Shown piece after piece: positions 13,842 to 25,868 of a stretch of DNA of 64,000 nt (its first letter is position 1; each line of letters starts with the position of its first letter). Source of the stretch: Gorsachius magnificus (lineage: Eukaryota; Chordata; Aves; Pelecaniformes; Ardeidae); NCBI GenBank assembly GCA_034008185.1, contig CM067081.1, positions 32,362,806 to 32,426,805 on the forward strand. The letters are read 5' to 3'. A model generated the notes under the pieces. The model ran no database searches. It saw only the letters and a list, made by a program, of their open reading frames with translations, and was not told where the DNA came from. A program made the position numbers and the translations under genes.

Positions 13842-14234
13842 TGGAGCACAAGTCTTACGAGCAGAAGAGGAGGCTGAGGGGAGACCTGATCGCCCTCTAC
13901 AACTACCTGAAAGGAGGCTGTAGCGAGGTGGGGGTCGGCCTCTTCTCCCTGGTAACAGACGATAGGACGAGGGGGAATGGCCTCAAGTTGTACCAGGGCA
14001 GGTTTAGGTTGGACACTAGGAAAAATTTCTTCACCAAAAGGATTGTCAAGCATTGGAATGGGCTGCCCAGGGAAGTGGTCGAGTCCCCATCCCTGGAGGT
14101 ATTTAAAAGAAGGACAGATGAGGTGCTTAGGGCCATGGTTTAGTGGTGGGATGGCAGTGTTAGGTTAACGGTTGGACTTGATGATCTTAAAGGTCTTTTC
14201 CAACCTAGACGATTCCATGATCTATGATTCTATG
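13842..14234 (+). mobile_element. CR1 LINE 3' end (reverse transcriptase C-terminus plus 3' UTR)
   Basis: The element carries the end of CR1 ORF2; 13928-14143 reads through with motifs [19 protein letters not shown] and [17 protein letters not shown]. The 3' UTR contains GGTTGGACTTGATGATCTTA and ends in ATGATCTATGATTCTATG. The copy is 5'-truncated, which is usual for CR1. AAAACTTC occurs immediately before (13834-13841) and immediately after (14235-14242) the element, a candidate 8-bp target-site duplication. Its tail (CTTGATGATCTTAAAGGTC) differs from that of the copies at 30, 49, 52 and 53 kb, so it belongs to a different CR1 subfamily. Confidence 0.9.
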
Positions 14235-17200
14235 AAAACTTCAATTCAAATACATCAACATCCATTCTTCCAGATATCTTACATTGTCTTGATTGAGATG
14301 TAAAAATAAAATCCAGAGGACCGAATCTAGATTCTTTTCACAGTTTTGTCCTTGATCTGTTCTGAGATCTAGATGAAGCCATTCAAAATTTCTGTTCCTC
14401 AGTTTTTCCAATCCATAAAACCAGGGATAACCTGCATCATTATAGAACAATGAAACAACTCACTGAGAAGAGTAAGGTTTGTAAGGTAATTTTTAACAGA
14501 AACATAGAACAAGGCCTATGCTAAGACCAACTAAAACTAGAAATCAGCTCTTAACATTACTATATTAGCACCCAATATAATTACATAAAAAGCTATTAAA
14601 TTAATCAAAAAACAAGAAATTCAAAAGACTACTTTCTCCACCCTTAGAAGTTACTGATTGGTTGGCTGAATATCAAAGCTACACTTTTACATAGCCATAA
14701 TAGCTGCAAAACCATGACACAAAAAAAATACACCAAGAGAGTGGCTGTCTTACCTCTAAATTACCTTACAAAAATTCTAGCAAATTGAAGTTATTGGATA
14801 TTTTGTATCAGCTCATCTTTTAATTCAAATCATAAGATCCATACCACTTGCATCAAAAATTTTCTTTGAAGAGCTTGCCACAGATCACCTTCACTTTTCA
14901 TGCTGAATTTGAGTAAGTGCACGGCAAAAAAAAAAGAGGGCAGTTCCAAAGATGCAGAAGAAATGTGCCATTTTTTTAAAGAAAAACAAGCCATTTCAGA
15001 CTCAGCAGCCTCTTTGACACACAGCCCCACCCCAAAAGACCTCAGAAAAATAATGGATCAAACTACACATTGTCAACTAACATGGTAGTTTTCCATTAAA
15101 TTTGAAAGATCACATGAGTCAGTAAAGCACTCTATTAGTTTCTGCACATTTTGACTAAGAAACTACATCATCTGCTCATAAGAGATTAAAAAAAAAAAAA
15201 AAATCAAGAACTGAACACAATGACAAAGTATGTTGATGTTGTACACAGACTAGGTTCCAGAACGGATAGGTCTTAAAATAAGACAAAGTATGGAAACATA
15301 AAACTCTTTAGATGGACCTCACAAACAAATTCTTGGTCACACATCTTTCTTGAAAAACACTACTGAGCAGGGGAAAATACCACCTCTGGTAAAACTTGCA
15401 AGCGGCAGGACATGTGTGAGTGAGAAAAAAAACCAAGTCACTAACACAAAGCAATCTGAACTGGCTGGTAAATGAAACACAGGCAAAGTATTCAGCCAGA
15501 CTGAAATTCAAATCTTGGAACAGGGATTGCAGACAAAACTTACTGAGCAGGGAAATGACATTGTACATAGCGGAAGGCAAAAAGACAGTTTTCTTGAACT
15601 GGGATGAACTCCAAAAAAATTAAAAATAAACCCTAGCAACACAACACACAACAAGCATGGGAAACCTGGGTTTAAGTTTCTCCCTTTAACCAATCTCAGC
15701 TGCTGTTTAATAACCAGGGCACCTTCCCCTGGCTGCTGAGAAGGCTCCTTTCATCTTTGACCAGAAATCCCATCACAGAAATCCTTATCACTGCCTGTAT
15801 TTTTCAATTATATAACATATGAATGACACTACGTTCTTCCTCCTTCCCCACTGCATAAACAGATAGCTTTGTTGTTACTACACTTCCTGTGCCTTAAAAA
15901 GACTGTATTGAATAAATTCAGCTAGGCCTCACTATTCTCAAAATACAGTAATGTAACAATGGTAATGGTACGACCTGTCAAGTATTCAATAGTTTTACCC
16001 CCTATTTCCCCTGTCACTAAATTTACAAATAGTTAAAAGTTCAAGCAGTAAAAAAAAAAAAAAGTCCTTTTAATAATAATTTCACTTACTGCGACAGCAA
16101 TTTCACTATCTTTAAATTCTGACACAACGGTCTTACTATATATCAACTGTTGTATTTGTACTTTGGGTATCTTGCTTTACTTCCTATAAGCCTCATCCAA
16201 GGGTGTATTCTGTTCCACTTCTTTCCTTGGATTAATCTCTGATTCAATTTTCTTTTCCTACCCCATTTCCCACCCATCTTCAAAACTTCTCAATCAGTTT
16301 CAGTGATCACCAAGTTGTCTTTGCAAACACATTTATGAACCTGTTTGTTTCTTGTAATTCATGCTTTTCTCTTCATATTTAAGTGTGGAGGTTTTTTATT
16401 TCTCATGTCATTTTTTTCATTTTTACTATTTGCCTGTCTCATGTAGTGCTACAAAGGAGAGATGCCACTACAAATCACGCAAACAAAGATGCAGACTTCA
16501 GATGTTAAAAAACCTTGACATGTCTGTATATACACGATGAATCAAAGTGAAATTGTCATTTGTAGTTACTTTGCTACTTTTGAAACACACTACTTGATAA
16601 TATAATGTACTGTAGAAAGAAATCAAGGTACATGCCATGTTTAAATATACTTCCAATATATTTTTTTTGCTGAATTTAGTTTCTTTAATTCAAAAACATC
16701 ATCTACCTTAAATCCACCACCCGCTTATTAATGCCAGCTGTCCCAGCAGTGTCTCCTTCTACCAGAAAGAAGTATTTATAGGGCTGCATTAGTAGAAAAC
16801 ACCTAACTAGTCTATATACTTAAATCAAAAAACTAGAAATTAAATCTGTTACCAATCTTGCATTTTACAGCAATGAAGTTTTGGAAGGAAATAGAAGTTC
16901 TGTTTTTAAAGCAGGTGTTCCAAATCTACCTTGATATTGGCACCAGCCACTTCAAAAAGGAAGGATTATCAGGAAAAGTGCAGAAACAATTGTAGGGAGA
17001 CACAAGACATTTTAATCTTTACAATGTTTGCAATTTATATATGCAAGGAGTTGGTGTATTTCAATAAATTAATCTGCTGAAAAACAGAAAAGGTAACAGA
17101 GAACAAGTATCTTCTGACATATTTTCCTATTTGTTCAGTACAAATAATTCCCTCCATTCTACAAAGAGTATTTCCAAACCAAAAAAAAAGAAAAGCCACC

Positions 17201-20200
17201 TGTTTGCATCCTCCAGACTCAGTATTACAATTACTGCAACTCAGAACCAAGGAATAAAATCGCCCAGCTACAGAAAACCAACAAAAAAACCTTATCCATT
17301 CAGCAGCACAGGTCGCTGTTAGCATGGTGCTCAGCTGTTTTGCTCTTATTCTGCTTCATGTAAAGATCAATTCAAGAAGTCTACCCTGACATTCCAAACC
17401 TCCAGCTACTTCCAGTAAGTTCTCTAACCATACCCAGAAGAGCTACCTCACATTGGCATCATGAAATTATCAGCTAGCTTTTAACTAAAGAAGCTAGAAT
17501 TCCCACAAGTTCAGCGGAACATGAAACATTTCATGCAGCTTCAAAAGTCAGCACAAACCTCAGGCTCCAAACTAAATGCAAAACTAACCCTCATTTGGCT
17601 CTGCCAAGATCATCGCCTCACTCACAACTTTTGACTTTTTTTTTTTTTTCTTTAAAAATATTTCTCCTACAAATTGGGATAGAAGGACAAAAGACTGTTA
17701 TTGTTATTTCTATTTTTAAATAGTTAGGAGGTTTACAGATATTATGGTGTTCTGCACCATACAAGGAAAGAAAGGGATAAAAAGGCAAGCTGGCCAGCAA
17801 GACACCCTTAGGGGAAAGAGGCTGCGGAGAAGCGTTAGAATTTTAGAACTGAACTCCTCCCACAAGGACACATCTACCCACAAATTTAGCAGAAAGTAAT
17901 TATTCCTCCAGAAGCTTAACTCCTCAGTACCTTTCCAAAGAAATACTCTGATGTGTGTATTATACCTTGCAAAGTACAGTCAGCAGAGAGCAGTCAGAAG
18001 TCAGGAGACATAACACCCATTTCCACTTTTGACAGTGATCTGCACACTGCATACAGTGAAAACGTTTCTGGCTCTTTCAGCTTTACACATAGAAGAACAA
18101 TAAGTGGGTATACTGTTTTCATAATTCTGGTCTCAGCAGAACACATTAAGGATACCTCTCTGGTTTCAGAAGTGCCATTTCAATTATTTAAATCACATTG
18201 ATTTTAATTGTGAATTAGGGATCTAACCAGCTTGGGAACGTTCACAAATCTAACAGAGCCAGCAAGAACACGGCAGGCAGAATGAACAGTCTGTGGTCTG
18301 GGGAATTTACTCATCCTTCCTAGAATGGTCATTCCAATACGCAAAGCATCAGTCCCTCCGTCTTGGTTGCTCTTGCAACTCTGAAAGCAGCAAAAATGTC
18401 ACTGGCTTTTCCTTCTGCAGGCAAATGGATGCTAAGCTTCCCAAACTTAAATTCAACAGTTAAACATTTAAAGTATGAAGTTTAAACTATTACTTGTAGC
18501 ATAAAGCCTGTAAACGTCATGTATATTAGAGTCAAAGAATTTTCTCCATGTTAATTTACTTCTATGTTCTCAAAATTGTGGTCATCACTATTAATGTAAC
18601 TGCTCAAGAAATCCACTTTTCCTCAGTTTTACAGATATCAGAAAAGTATCCCAAGCCATTACACTCAACCAAGAATATACAGCTCACTTGTACTCAGTAT
18701 TTCATAAGTTTCCGCTCACTTTGTATGACACTTCTGCCTTTAAATAATATCTTTTTTCTCTTCAAAACTATATTACATTGGCATTTGCCCCCTTGCTCTT
18801 TAAAGACACAGTTCTACTGGGCAAATATTCATTCTACCTTGTCATAGCCAATTCTACACTGATCTCTTCCCCTCACAGCAGTATTTAGTGTTTTCAAAAC
18901 TCTGCGTATAGTAACTGTATTAAGATTTGCACTGTCTCTCCTGTTTTACAGATGCCTAAACCAAGATGTCTTTTGCACCACAGATGACACAAAAGAAACA
19001 GACCAGGGGAAGGAAGAAAAGGAGGCTCACAAACCACGTAGGGATATTTCGCCTCTACCTCCCACAAGGCCTGTGATCACGAGTGGTTCTTCAAAAACAA
19101 AGTTGTTCAGCCAGACACACTTGTAAAGGAACCTGTAGCACCTTTACTACCATAACAGCACTTTTGGAGCTCTGAGTCAGTCTTTTCCAAGGCAGATGGG
19201 CCACGGGCACACAAAGGGACAAGTTTTCTACAAAAGCAAGCGGTTTTCATCCACTTACGTGAACAGCATGGCCAAACATGGCTTTGGCAATTCTAGGTAG
19301 AGCTGTTTAAGAAACAGCCACTCCGAACTGGAAGTTAATTTTAAGGGTAAAGGTTCAATAAACAGCTGAGCTTAGTCCTGCTGAAACTGAGAGGTTTCAC
19401 TCTCCCTCCTATCATCTGATTTCTAGGCTGTCACCTCTCCTACCTCTTAGCCCTTACACTAGTTCTGAAGCTTCTCTACAAAGCTAGCTAGCCAAAGAAA
19501 GAAAGAAAAAAAAAAACACCCAAACCCCACACTGGGGAAGGAGAGGGACACACAAATAGAGTCAATCGTAGCAAACCATTAATCTGCTCAAACCACATTC
19601 TGAAACAGTAACCAGGCAATTGAGTACTCCTAGCTTGTTTCACGCAACAAAAGGCACTCTGAGCTAATTCAGTTTATTTTGTGCTGAGAAGAGCCTAACA
19701 GCACCTGCAAAGTCACTGACTGCATTTCAGCCATGGGGGCATAAATCTCCAGACAAAAGAGGTAACTTTCAAAAGCACAACTGACTAGACTATATAGCAA
19801 AAGACCTAACAGACTCTTTTCAACAGGAGTCAATAGCCTTGATGTTTATATGATCTACAAGCAAGGACATCCTCAGGCTTGGGGAAGAAAAAGAAAAAAA
19901 GGACCAAAGGGCTTTAAAGGGTATTCTGCAGTTATACGTTGCTAAGCACAGCTATGCTTCTAAAAAATTAATTTCATTTGATAGAGCTCTTTCACAAAAA
20001 CATTGCTTATCAGGAAAAAAAAAAAAAGCTAGAATATGTTAATAGAGATGTCCAGAGAGACCACATTATGAAGTTACAGTCTGAAATTGCATTTATACTG
20101 TTGGATACGTAACAATGAATACAAAATGGATTTATCTTCATTTTTTTAGCCTTGATATAAAAACACATTAGATAGTAATCTCAAAAAAAGAGTTAAATCC

Positions 20201-20908
20201 TATAAGTTTTGGCTGCAGGGTAATATTCAGTTCATTTGTGAGAATAAACAAACATACCTCCTCCTCTCTCCGTCCTAATACACTTAGGATATTATTTGTG
20301 TGAGAGAGAGAATAAGCAGGTTAGAAATCTTCAAATAAACACAGGAAGGTTGTAGGAAGTGACTGACTATTGAATGTAAAGAAGAAACAGTTTTAATTTT
20401 TTTTTTCAGCTTTATAATTAAAGATGTTATTTTTATTTATATGAGTTTGGATACAATGAACCAAATGAAAAGTTCTCAAGAAGCCTCATCCAAAAAAACC
20501 ACAGTGTAATCAAAATATGAATTCAAGATGATGAATTACAATGTACTCAAAGCAGTAATTATCAGAGAGAATTCTTAAAAGGAGAGGGGCATATCAAATC
20601 TCGTTTTATCCCTAGTGACCAAATAACCAAATTCTAAAAAAAGAGTCTGTTTGGAGGTATTTTTGGTTCATGAAAGTGTGCAGTAGCACAAACAAACTAG
20701 TCTGTATTTCTGACATCCTTTCCAGTACAACCTGCATTTACAGTAAGTGAAGCCAACTGCATATCTACTGCTATAATTAGGAGAATTCTCAGAAGTGAGA
20801 AGAATTACATTAATAAAGGAGCTGGAGAAAATCAGTGAGAATAAATTACAGCAATCTAATACACACAGTTGGGTTTTTTTTTTAAAAAATGGTAAATAAG
20901 AGGGGATG

Positions 20909-20927
20909 TTTATTATTATTATTATTA
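20909..20927. repeat. (TTA)n microsatellite
   Basis: Six TTA/TAT units in a row in the LRCH1 intron. On the minus strand it creates an artificial run of isoleucine codons in a non-coding frame. Confidence 0.8.
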
Positions 20928-22159
20928 GCAAAGAGGACTGAAAGGAATATATTTCACCTGAACCAGTATCAATCCCCAAAACAAGAAATAAATTTTTCAG
21001 AAAGACAAGCAGAAAGAACTTCAAACTGTTGGGTACAAACAAATGCATTCCTGGACTTAACTGTGATGGAAGAGAGCTTGTAACTTCGGGGTTTGTTGTT
21101 TTTTTTTTTCCTTTACATGATCCCAACAGGAAGCAATTAGATGTCAAAACTCAAGCTAAAGTACCCCAAAAACTAAAATTAAAACACTACAGGTTTTCAG
21201 GTAGTTCTTTAGGTGATACAGTGATTTTTGGACCATCCTGAAAACAAATCCAAAACAAATAGTCCAAGCAACTATTTCAAAGATGCTGCCAGGCTAAGGT
21301 GTCTTCAACATAGCATTGCCTGGAGAGCACAGTCCATTTATAAACATTTTAAAAAACAGCAGGTAGGAGTTCTTTTCTCTCAAGTGAGCATTCTAAAGTA
21401 CAAAAAATAAATACATATTCCTTCCAGAATTTCATAAGGTCCAAACTAGTAGACACTTCAATTCGTATTTCTTTTCAAACAATCGAACACCTGATAAAAA
21501 AAAAATATATTCGCTTCTCTCCCATGTCTTCACAACCAGCAGCAAATAATCCTTCCTCAGGTGCCTAACCCACACGATTGAAATGGGTGAGACAGGTATT
21601 CACCAGAAAAGGTTCAAAGGATCTGCCTTCTAAAATAGAGCCAAAGCCTACAGAAAGAATTTGAAGTGATACAGGCAGCCATGGTTACACATTTAAGTAA
21701 CAGCTTTGGGGCTCTTTCTTCCTCTTTTATAAACTAATATGCTTCCAGCATTCCCAGTGGTTTTGAGGAATATAATTGCATACTATTACTTAAGAACTAT
21801 GTGATTACTGTGCCACTGTCTTCCGCATAACCCAGCCTGTAATAAAAGTGATAAGAATAGCATTTATTATTTTCAAAATGGTTTTTGCAATGCATCCACA
21901 CTGATGTGGTTTAAAATATCTGACTAAACTCAAGATACTTTACATAGAGGTTTTATTTTCTTCTAACAGTACTGCACACCATGCAAACTCCCTTCTGTAT
22001 GTAAAGATACTGCCTGAAAGTTCATCTAACCAGGTCACTCAGCTCTTGAGCAAAACTTTCAAAGACCAAGGAAGAAATATGCTATCATGTCTCTATAAGC
22101 AAGATGTATTCAATGCAAAGAAAAGTCATAGAGGAAAAAGCATATCAAGAAGCTGCACA

Positions 22160-22203
22160 AATGACAAGTGTAGTGACAAGTGACAAGCCCAAGTGACAAG
22201 TAT
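22160..22203. repeat. GTGACAAG short repeat
   Basis: The octamer GTGACAAG or ATGACAAG occurs four times within 44 bp, with irregular spacers (GTGTA, none, CCCAA). It is a local slippage repeat. Confidence 0.7.
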
Positions 22204-24791
22204 AGTTAAGCCTCTACAGTTAATATGGAATGTAACTGCAATAAGAACTAGAAAAGTCAAGCAATTCAGTCCCAGCTATTAAAGGCAACCAAGCTACATA
22301 CCTTTTGTAAGTCTATCAATTGCTATACAAAATCTGATCTCTAACTTCAGGAAAAAAAAAATAAATGAATGAACACAGAATTTAAAGTTTAACACTTCTG
22401 TCTTCCTCAGACCTACCTAAAGCACTCAAAACTTTTCTAGAAAAAACAAGCTTGATAATATTTTATTTGAGAGTATCTGTAGACCATCATTTTCTCAATC
22501 CAAAAATACTGCCAGTATCTAATGCTAAAACACTGTCAAGATGCAGACACAGTTTCAGTTTTCTGGAAATCCCCTGCTCCTCAGATCTCTCAACTCAATC
22601 CCCCAGACTAGCCTTCTCTAAATCAATGACTCCTTATTTTTCAGTGAGATTGGCCCTCTTCAGCAAAAAAGCTTTAACAGTGAAAGGCCACCCCTACCCC
22701 AAACACCAAAGTTTCAGGGCTTCAGAGGCATGTCAACACACCAAATCCAAAAGTAAAACTCACTCGTTGCAAGGGCATATTTCAAGTAGTACAAGAAAGT
22801 ACTGGTTTTATACTATGCACATTTATGGAGAGGAAACGAGAGAGAAAATTCCCATCAAGAGTTTGCCCCGAGAGCTTCAGAAATCTGGGCTTAAGCCAAG
22901 CATCTCTTCTGTTTATATATTCTACTTATGTAATGTAACAAGTGAAAAGGAACACAGATTTTTTTGGAAATGCATCAACATAGGACTTAACTCACAAGGC
23001 AAACAATTCCCATTAAACAGTTACAACACGCTGTTGCAAAAACATAAAGTAACTATAGGTTAACACATGGTTCTCCTAAAAGGGGACAATGAAAAAAGGG
23101 CTGGTGTTGTTACAAGATTGAGACATGGGCTGCTCTACACTGCTGTTCATACCAAACAAAAAGAGAAGGAAAATCCCATTCTACGTTTAATTTTGTACTG
23201 AACGTCCTCTATGTAAACTCCAACAAAAACCCATTAATGCTTGAAGGCAAAGACTACATTTTTCCAGAGCCCTCCTCTGAACAGAAAACTCACTAGAATA
23301 AGTAAGCATGTAACAAGCATGTACTACCTATACCATACAACACACAGCTCACACTTGTACAGAACATATTTACACAATATATGTAATCACTGCCAGTCAA
23401 AGAATTTTTTCCAGTACATAATTCTGTTTTCCAACAGTACTAGGTCAAACCAAACAAGCTGTCTGGATTTCCAAAGTACTTGTATCACGGCATGTCTTCA
23501 TTAGACTACAACTAAAAAAGAAAAAAAGAGATAAAACATCTTGCTTGGGGAGACAAGCTGACAGTCATTCTTCTAACTGCATACAGTTCCACTACCATGC
23601 CTTATTCCTTTCACTATCACATGTTACTGAGTCAGTTAATGGCAATTCATGCTACCAATTCATGGTAATTTCATTCATATTTCTCTTTTATTGATATGAT
23701 TATATAGGTGTTCATATAGACTGCTGTGAAATCCATTCAGCAACAGCAAACAAGTGACAGAGCTAAATGACAGTTACATACAACGTCTGCTACACATCTG
23801 AGACACTACTGTTCCCTAGGGCTGGGATACAAGTATGCAGTAAGCACATATGTCTCCACGTAAAGGAAGACATAAATACCCTGATGTGCAGGAGCAGTTG
23901 AGAATTTAGGTTCATGTTATCACATGTTTGCATGCAGGTAATAGCACCTGCTCTTTTGTGGGACAAGAGCAAGTGACTACTTGTCTGCTCCTTTGCTGTT
24001 AAAACACAGCTATCTTCAGCAGGCAAATGGGGACACAAAAGGGCATGCGGAGGCGGTATGCTAAGGATCTTAGGAATACGCTAATATATTCTTCTACTGC
24101 AGGTTTGTACTGTCCTACCTACTTACACTGTCTAAAGAATGGATTAAGTTCCAACCCGTGGCACAAACAGGGGCAGGAAAACAGATATGACCCTTTGTGG
24201 GGGTCTGCTCCCTTAGGTGAGAAACAAGTGTGCTTTTTTTCACGTTGGAAGGAGAGCGTAAGGGCAAGATAAACACAAACTAGATATACTTCCCCTCACC
24301 ACTCGTGCCTGCGGGGTTGTCAGGCCTGTCCCCTCTGCAGATTTATGTAATGGTGGTGTCCCCCACCACAGAATATGTACAGTGTCTGGGAAGACGGAGA
24401 TTTCTCTCCTCATTTGCCTTGGAAGACTGCACTGCATACAAAGCTGGAGCTATGGCTACGTGACTGTAAGGACACAAGGGTGGATGTCAACAGCAGTGTC
24501 AGACAAGCGGCATTTGTGAAAGGCAGCATGCTCCCTGGGGTAGCTGCAGAGCAAAAGTGTGCCTATGGACGTGTCTCCACCTGCAGCGTGGAAATAGGTG
24601 AGATGTTCAGAGGCGCATGAGTGTCCTAACGTGGTTACAGACAGACATGCATCCCCTCCGTGCCAGATGGGTTTACCTACAAGCAGCGGGACAGAAGAAG
24701 CAGGTACCCAGCCTGGTACGCGTATGCATTCCACACGCAACCAATTCATAGGTGGGCTGGCTGCCACCTCAGACCTCAGTGGTCAGGGAAG

Positions 24792-24828
24792 GGTGGCACA
24801 GAAATGCTAAGAGTGGCACAGAAATGCA
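24792..24828. repeat. Short tandem duplication
   Basis: The 16-base word GTGGCACAGAAATGCT/A occurs twice with a period of 20 bp, at about 24792 and 24812. It looks like a simple replication-slippage duplication in the intron near the CpG island shore. Confidence 0.75.
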
Positions 24829-24889
24829 CGTTCCCCAGAGGGGGCGGGGGGAAAACAGGTGCAAGCAAGAATTCCCCCCACACACACTC

Positions 24890-24903
24890 GGGGGGGGGGG
24901 GGG
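24890..24903. repeat. 14-base G homopolymer
   Basis: A run of 14 G just inside LRCH1 intron 1. It is one of several G tracts between 24840 and 25213; others are 9 G at 25022-25030 and 11 G at 25203-25213. Together they give this flank of the island a strong strand asymmetry, G-rich on the plus strand, which is the template strand for LRCH1. Confidence 0.85.
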
Positions 24904-25346
24904 CGGCAAACAATGCAGCCAAGACTACCAACAATAAGCTCTGCCTCACCAAATACGGGGCGGGGGGTACAGCTATGCAGCCATATGGGAGCAAACACCT
25001 ACCTCATACAGCAAAGGCGGAGGGGGGGGGAATAAAGAAAGGACAGGGTCCAAGCAGAGCTGGGGGTGGGCTCTGTTTCCGTGTGGGGACGGGCCCAGGG
25101 GAGCGCGAGACGCCTCATGTCACGGAGGTTGAGTGAAAGGGTAGGGAGTGGATGGTCTCCTCACAGGGAGGTTGGGGGGCACCAGGATGCCTGAGGGGGC
25201 GCGGGGGGGGGGGAGAAAGGAAGTGGGTCCCCCGGCGATCAAATGGCCGGGGGACCCACCTCCCCCCTCCCCCGCCCCCTCAGGCAGATACCGGCGCCGG
25301 CCGCCCCCTCCTCTCCGCGACCCCCCGGTTCCTCGCCCGGCCTCAC

Positions 25347-25586
25347 CTGCCCGCACCGTATCGGAAAGGTCGTGGCTGAGGGTGGCGGCGCTGCGCGGGA
25401 ACTCCTTCAGCTTCCTGCCGCTCAGGTTGAGCCCCCCGGAGTGCGCCGCCTCCTCCAACGCCCGCTCCAGACCGCGGTTCAACGGCGCCTGCAAACCCAG
25501 CGACCCGCCGCCGCCCCCACCCCGGCCGTTGCCGCCGCCAGGGCAGCGGCGGGGAAGGGCTGCGGCTCGCCGCCCAGCGTCGCCAT
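25347..25586 (-). CDS. LRCH1: LRCH1 first coding exon (partial gene, apparent frameshift)
   Basis: This exon encodes the N-terminus of LRCH1, a cytoplasmic leucine-rich-repeat protein with a C-terminal calponin homology domain. In mammals it is described as a binder of DOCK8 that restrains Cdc42 activation and cell migration. The start is set at the minus-strand ATG at 25586-25584: A at -3 and G at +4 give a good Kozak context, and the predicted MATLGGEPQPF closely resembles the human start. The block from 25482 down (LNRGLERALEEAAHSGG, then GLNLSGRKLKEFPR and HDLSDTV) matches the segment just before the first LRR; no LRR is encoded here. The exon ends at 25347 with CAG followed by intron GTGAGG, leaving a phase 1 junction. 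The start and the LNRG block are in different frames. The ATG frame stops at 25481-25479 after 35 codons, so the sequence appears to lack one base (or 3n+1) between about 25560 and 25495. The family assignment is firm. The cause of the frame break is not known. Confidence 0.92.
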
Positions 25587-25654
25587 CTTTCCCCTCGCCC
25601 GCCTCGCCGCTGGGGGTACCCGAGAGAGCCGCCGGACCTGCCTCCCTCTCTCCC

Positions 25655-25677
25655 TTCCTCCTCCTCCTCCTCCTCCC
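25655..25677. repeat. (CCT)n microsatellite in presumed LRCH1 5' UTR
   Basis: About seven CCT units on the plus strand, read as GGA/AGG repeats on the LRCH1 sense strand. It lies 70-90 bp upstream of the start codon and so is probably transcribed as part of the 5' UTR. Length variation would not affect the reading frame. Confidence 0.7.
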
Positions 25678-25714
25678 GCTCGCTATGGTGGCGGCGCCGC
25701 CGCCGTCAGTTGGA

Positions 25715-25734
25715 GGGGGGGGGGGGGGGGGGGG
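25715..25734. repeat. 20-base G homopolymer
   Basis: An uninterrupted run of 20 G on the plus strand (C on the LRCH1 sense strand), directly joined to two GC boxes. Runs of this length can form G-quadruplex or i-motif structures and are hard to sequence, so the exact count should be treated as uncertain. Confidence 0.85.
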
Positions 25735-25756
25735 CGGGGCGCGGCAGGGGCGGGGC
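25731..25756. promoter_or_regulatory. Pair of GC boxes (Sp/KLF type)
   Basis: Two copies of GGGGCGGGGC lie at 25731-25740 and 25747-25756, with GGCCGGGGCG just beyond. A third GC box, CGGGGCGGGG, lies at 25852-25861. They are 145-275 bp upstream of the LRCH1 start codon, a usual place for Sp1-family sites in a CpG-island promoter. Occupancy is inferred from the motif alone. Confidence 0.55.
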
Positions 25757-25782
25757 GAACGGCCGGGGCGAGGCGCGCCCAC

Positions 25783-25792
25783 TGCGCATGCT
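25783..25792. promoter_or_regulatory. NRF1-like site
   Basis: TGCGCATGCT, preceded by CAC, matches the near-palindromic NRF1 core (TGCGCATGC). It lies about 200 bp upstream of the LRCH1 ATG, inside the CpG island. NRF1 sites are common in promoters of this kind. Binding has not been shown here. Confidence 0.5.
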
Positions 25793-25868
25793 CCGCCTCA
25801 CCGCCGCCGCCGCTCCCCCACCCCCCGCACACCGCTCCCGCGGGCGGTGCGCGGGGCGGGGCACTGCG

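Larger units (their letters stand above)
14235..24791. other. Intronic DNA, no gene seen
   Basis: Long AT-rich intron stretch that becomes GC-richer after about 24000. It holds poly-A runs (15189-15203, 16051-16063), poly-T (17638-17650) and two small tandem repeats listed separately. The longest open frame, 203 codons on the plus strand at 22452-23063, has no recognisable domain and is about as long as chance allows in a window this size. No exon, RNA gene or transposon was recognised. Confidence 0.55.
1..25346 (-). other. LRCH1: LRCH1 intron 1 (5' part)
   Basis: Starting at the GT donor at 25346-25345, everything to the left edge is inferred to be the first intron of LRCH1. It is AT-rich with many short homopolymer tracts and scattered repeats. 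I looked on the minus strand for the next LRCH1 coding segment, which should begin near DLSKNRL and run into the first leucine-rich repeats, and did not see it. The gene is known to have a very long first intron in mammals, so exon 2 probably lies outside the window. Antisense transcripts or enhancers could be present but nothing in the sequence shows them. Confidence 0.75.

Noticed and set aside
20668..21147. 159-codon minus-strand frame with hydrophobic stretches
   Set aside because: The hydrophobic runs come from poly-A/T tracts and a TTA microsatellite; no domain or splice context.
22160..22203. GTGACAAG repeats considered as a CRISPR-like array
   Set aside because: The repeats are only 8 bp with irregular short spacers, in a vertebrate intron; it is a simple repeat.
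22452..23063. 203-codon open frame on the plus strand inside the LRCH1 intron
   Set aside because: No recognisable domain, no repeat signature and no promoter. An open frame of about this length is expected roughly once by chance in a window this size.
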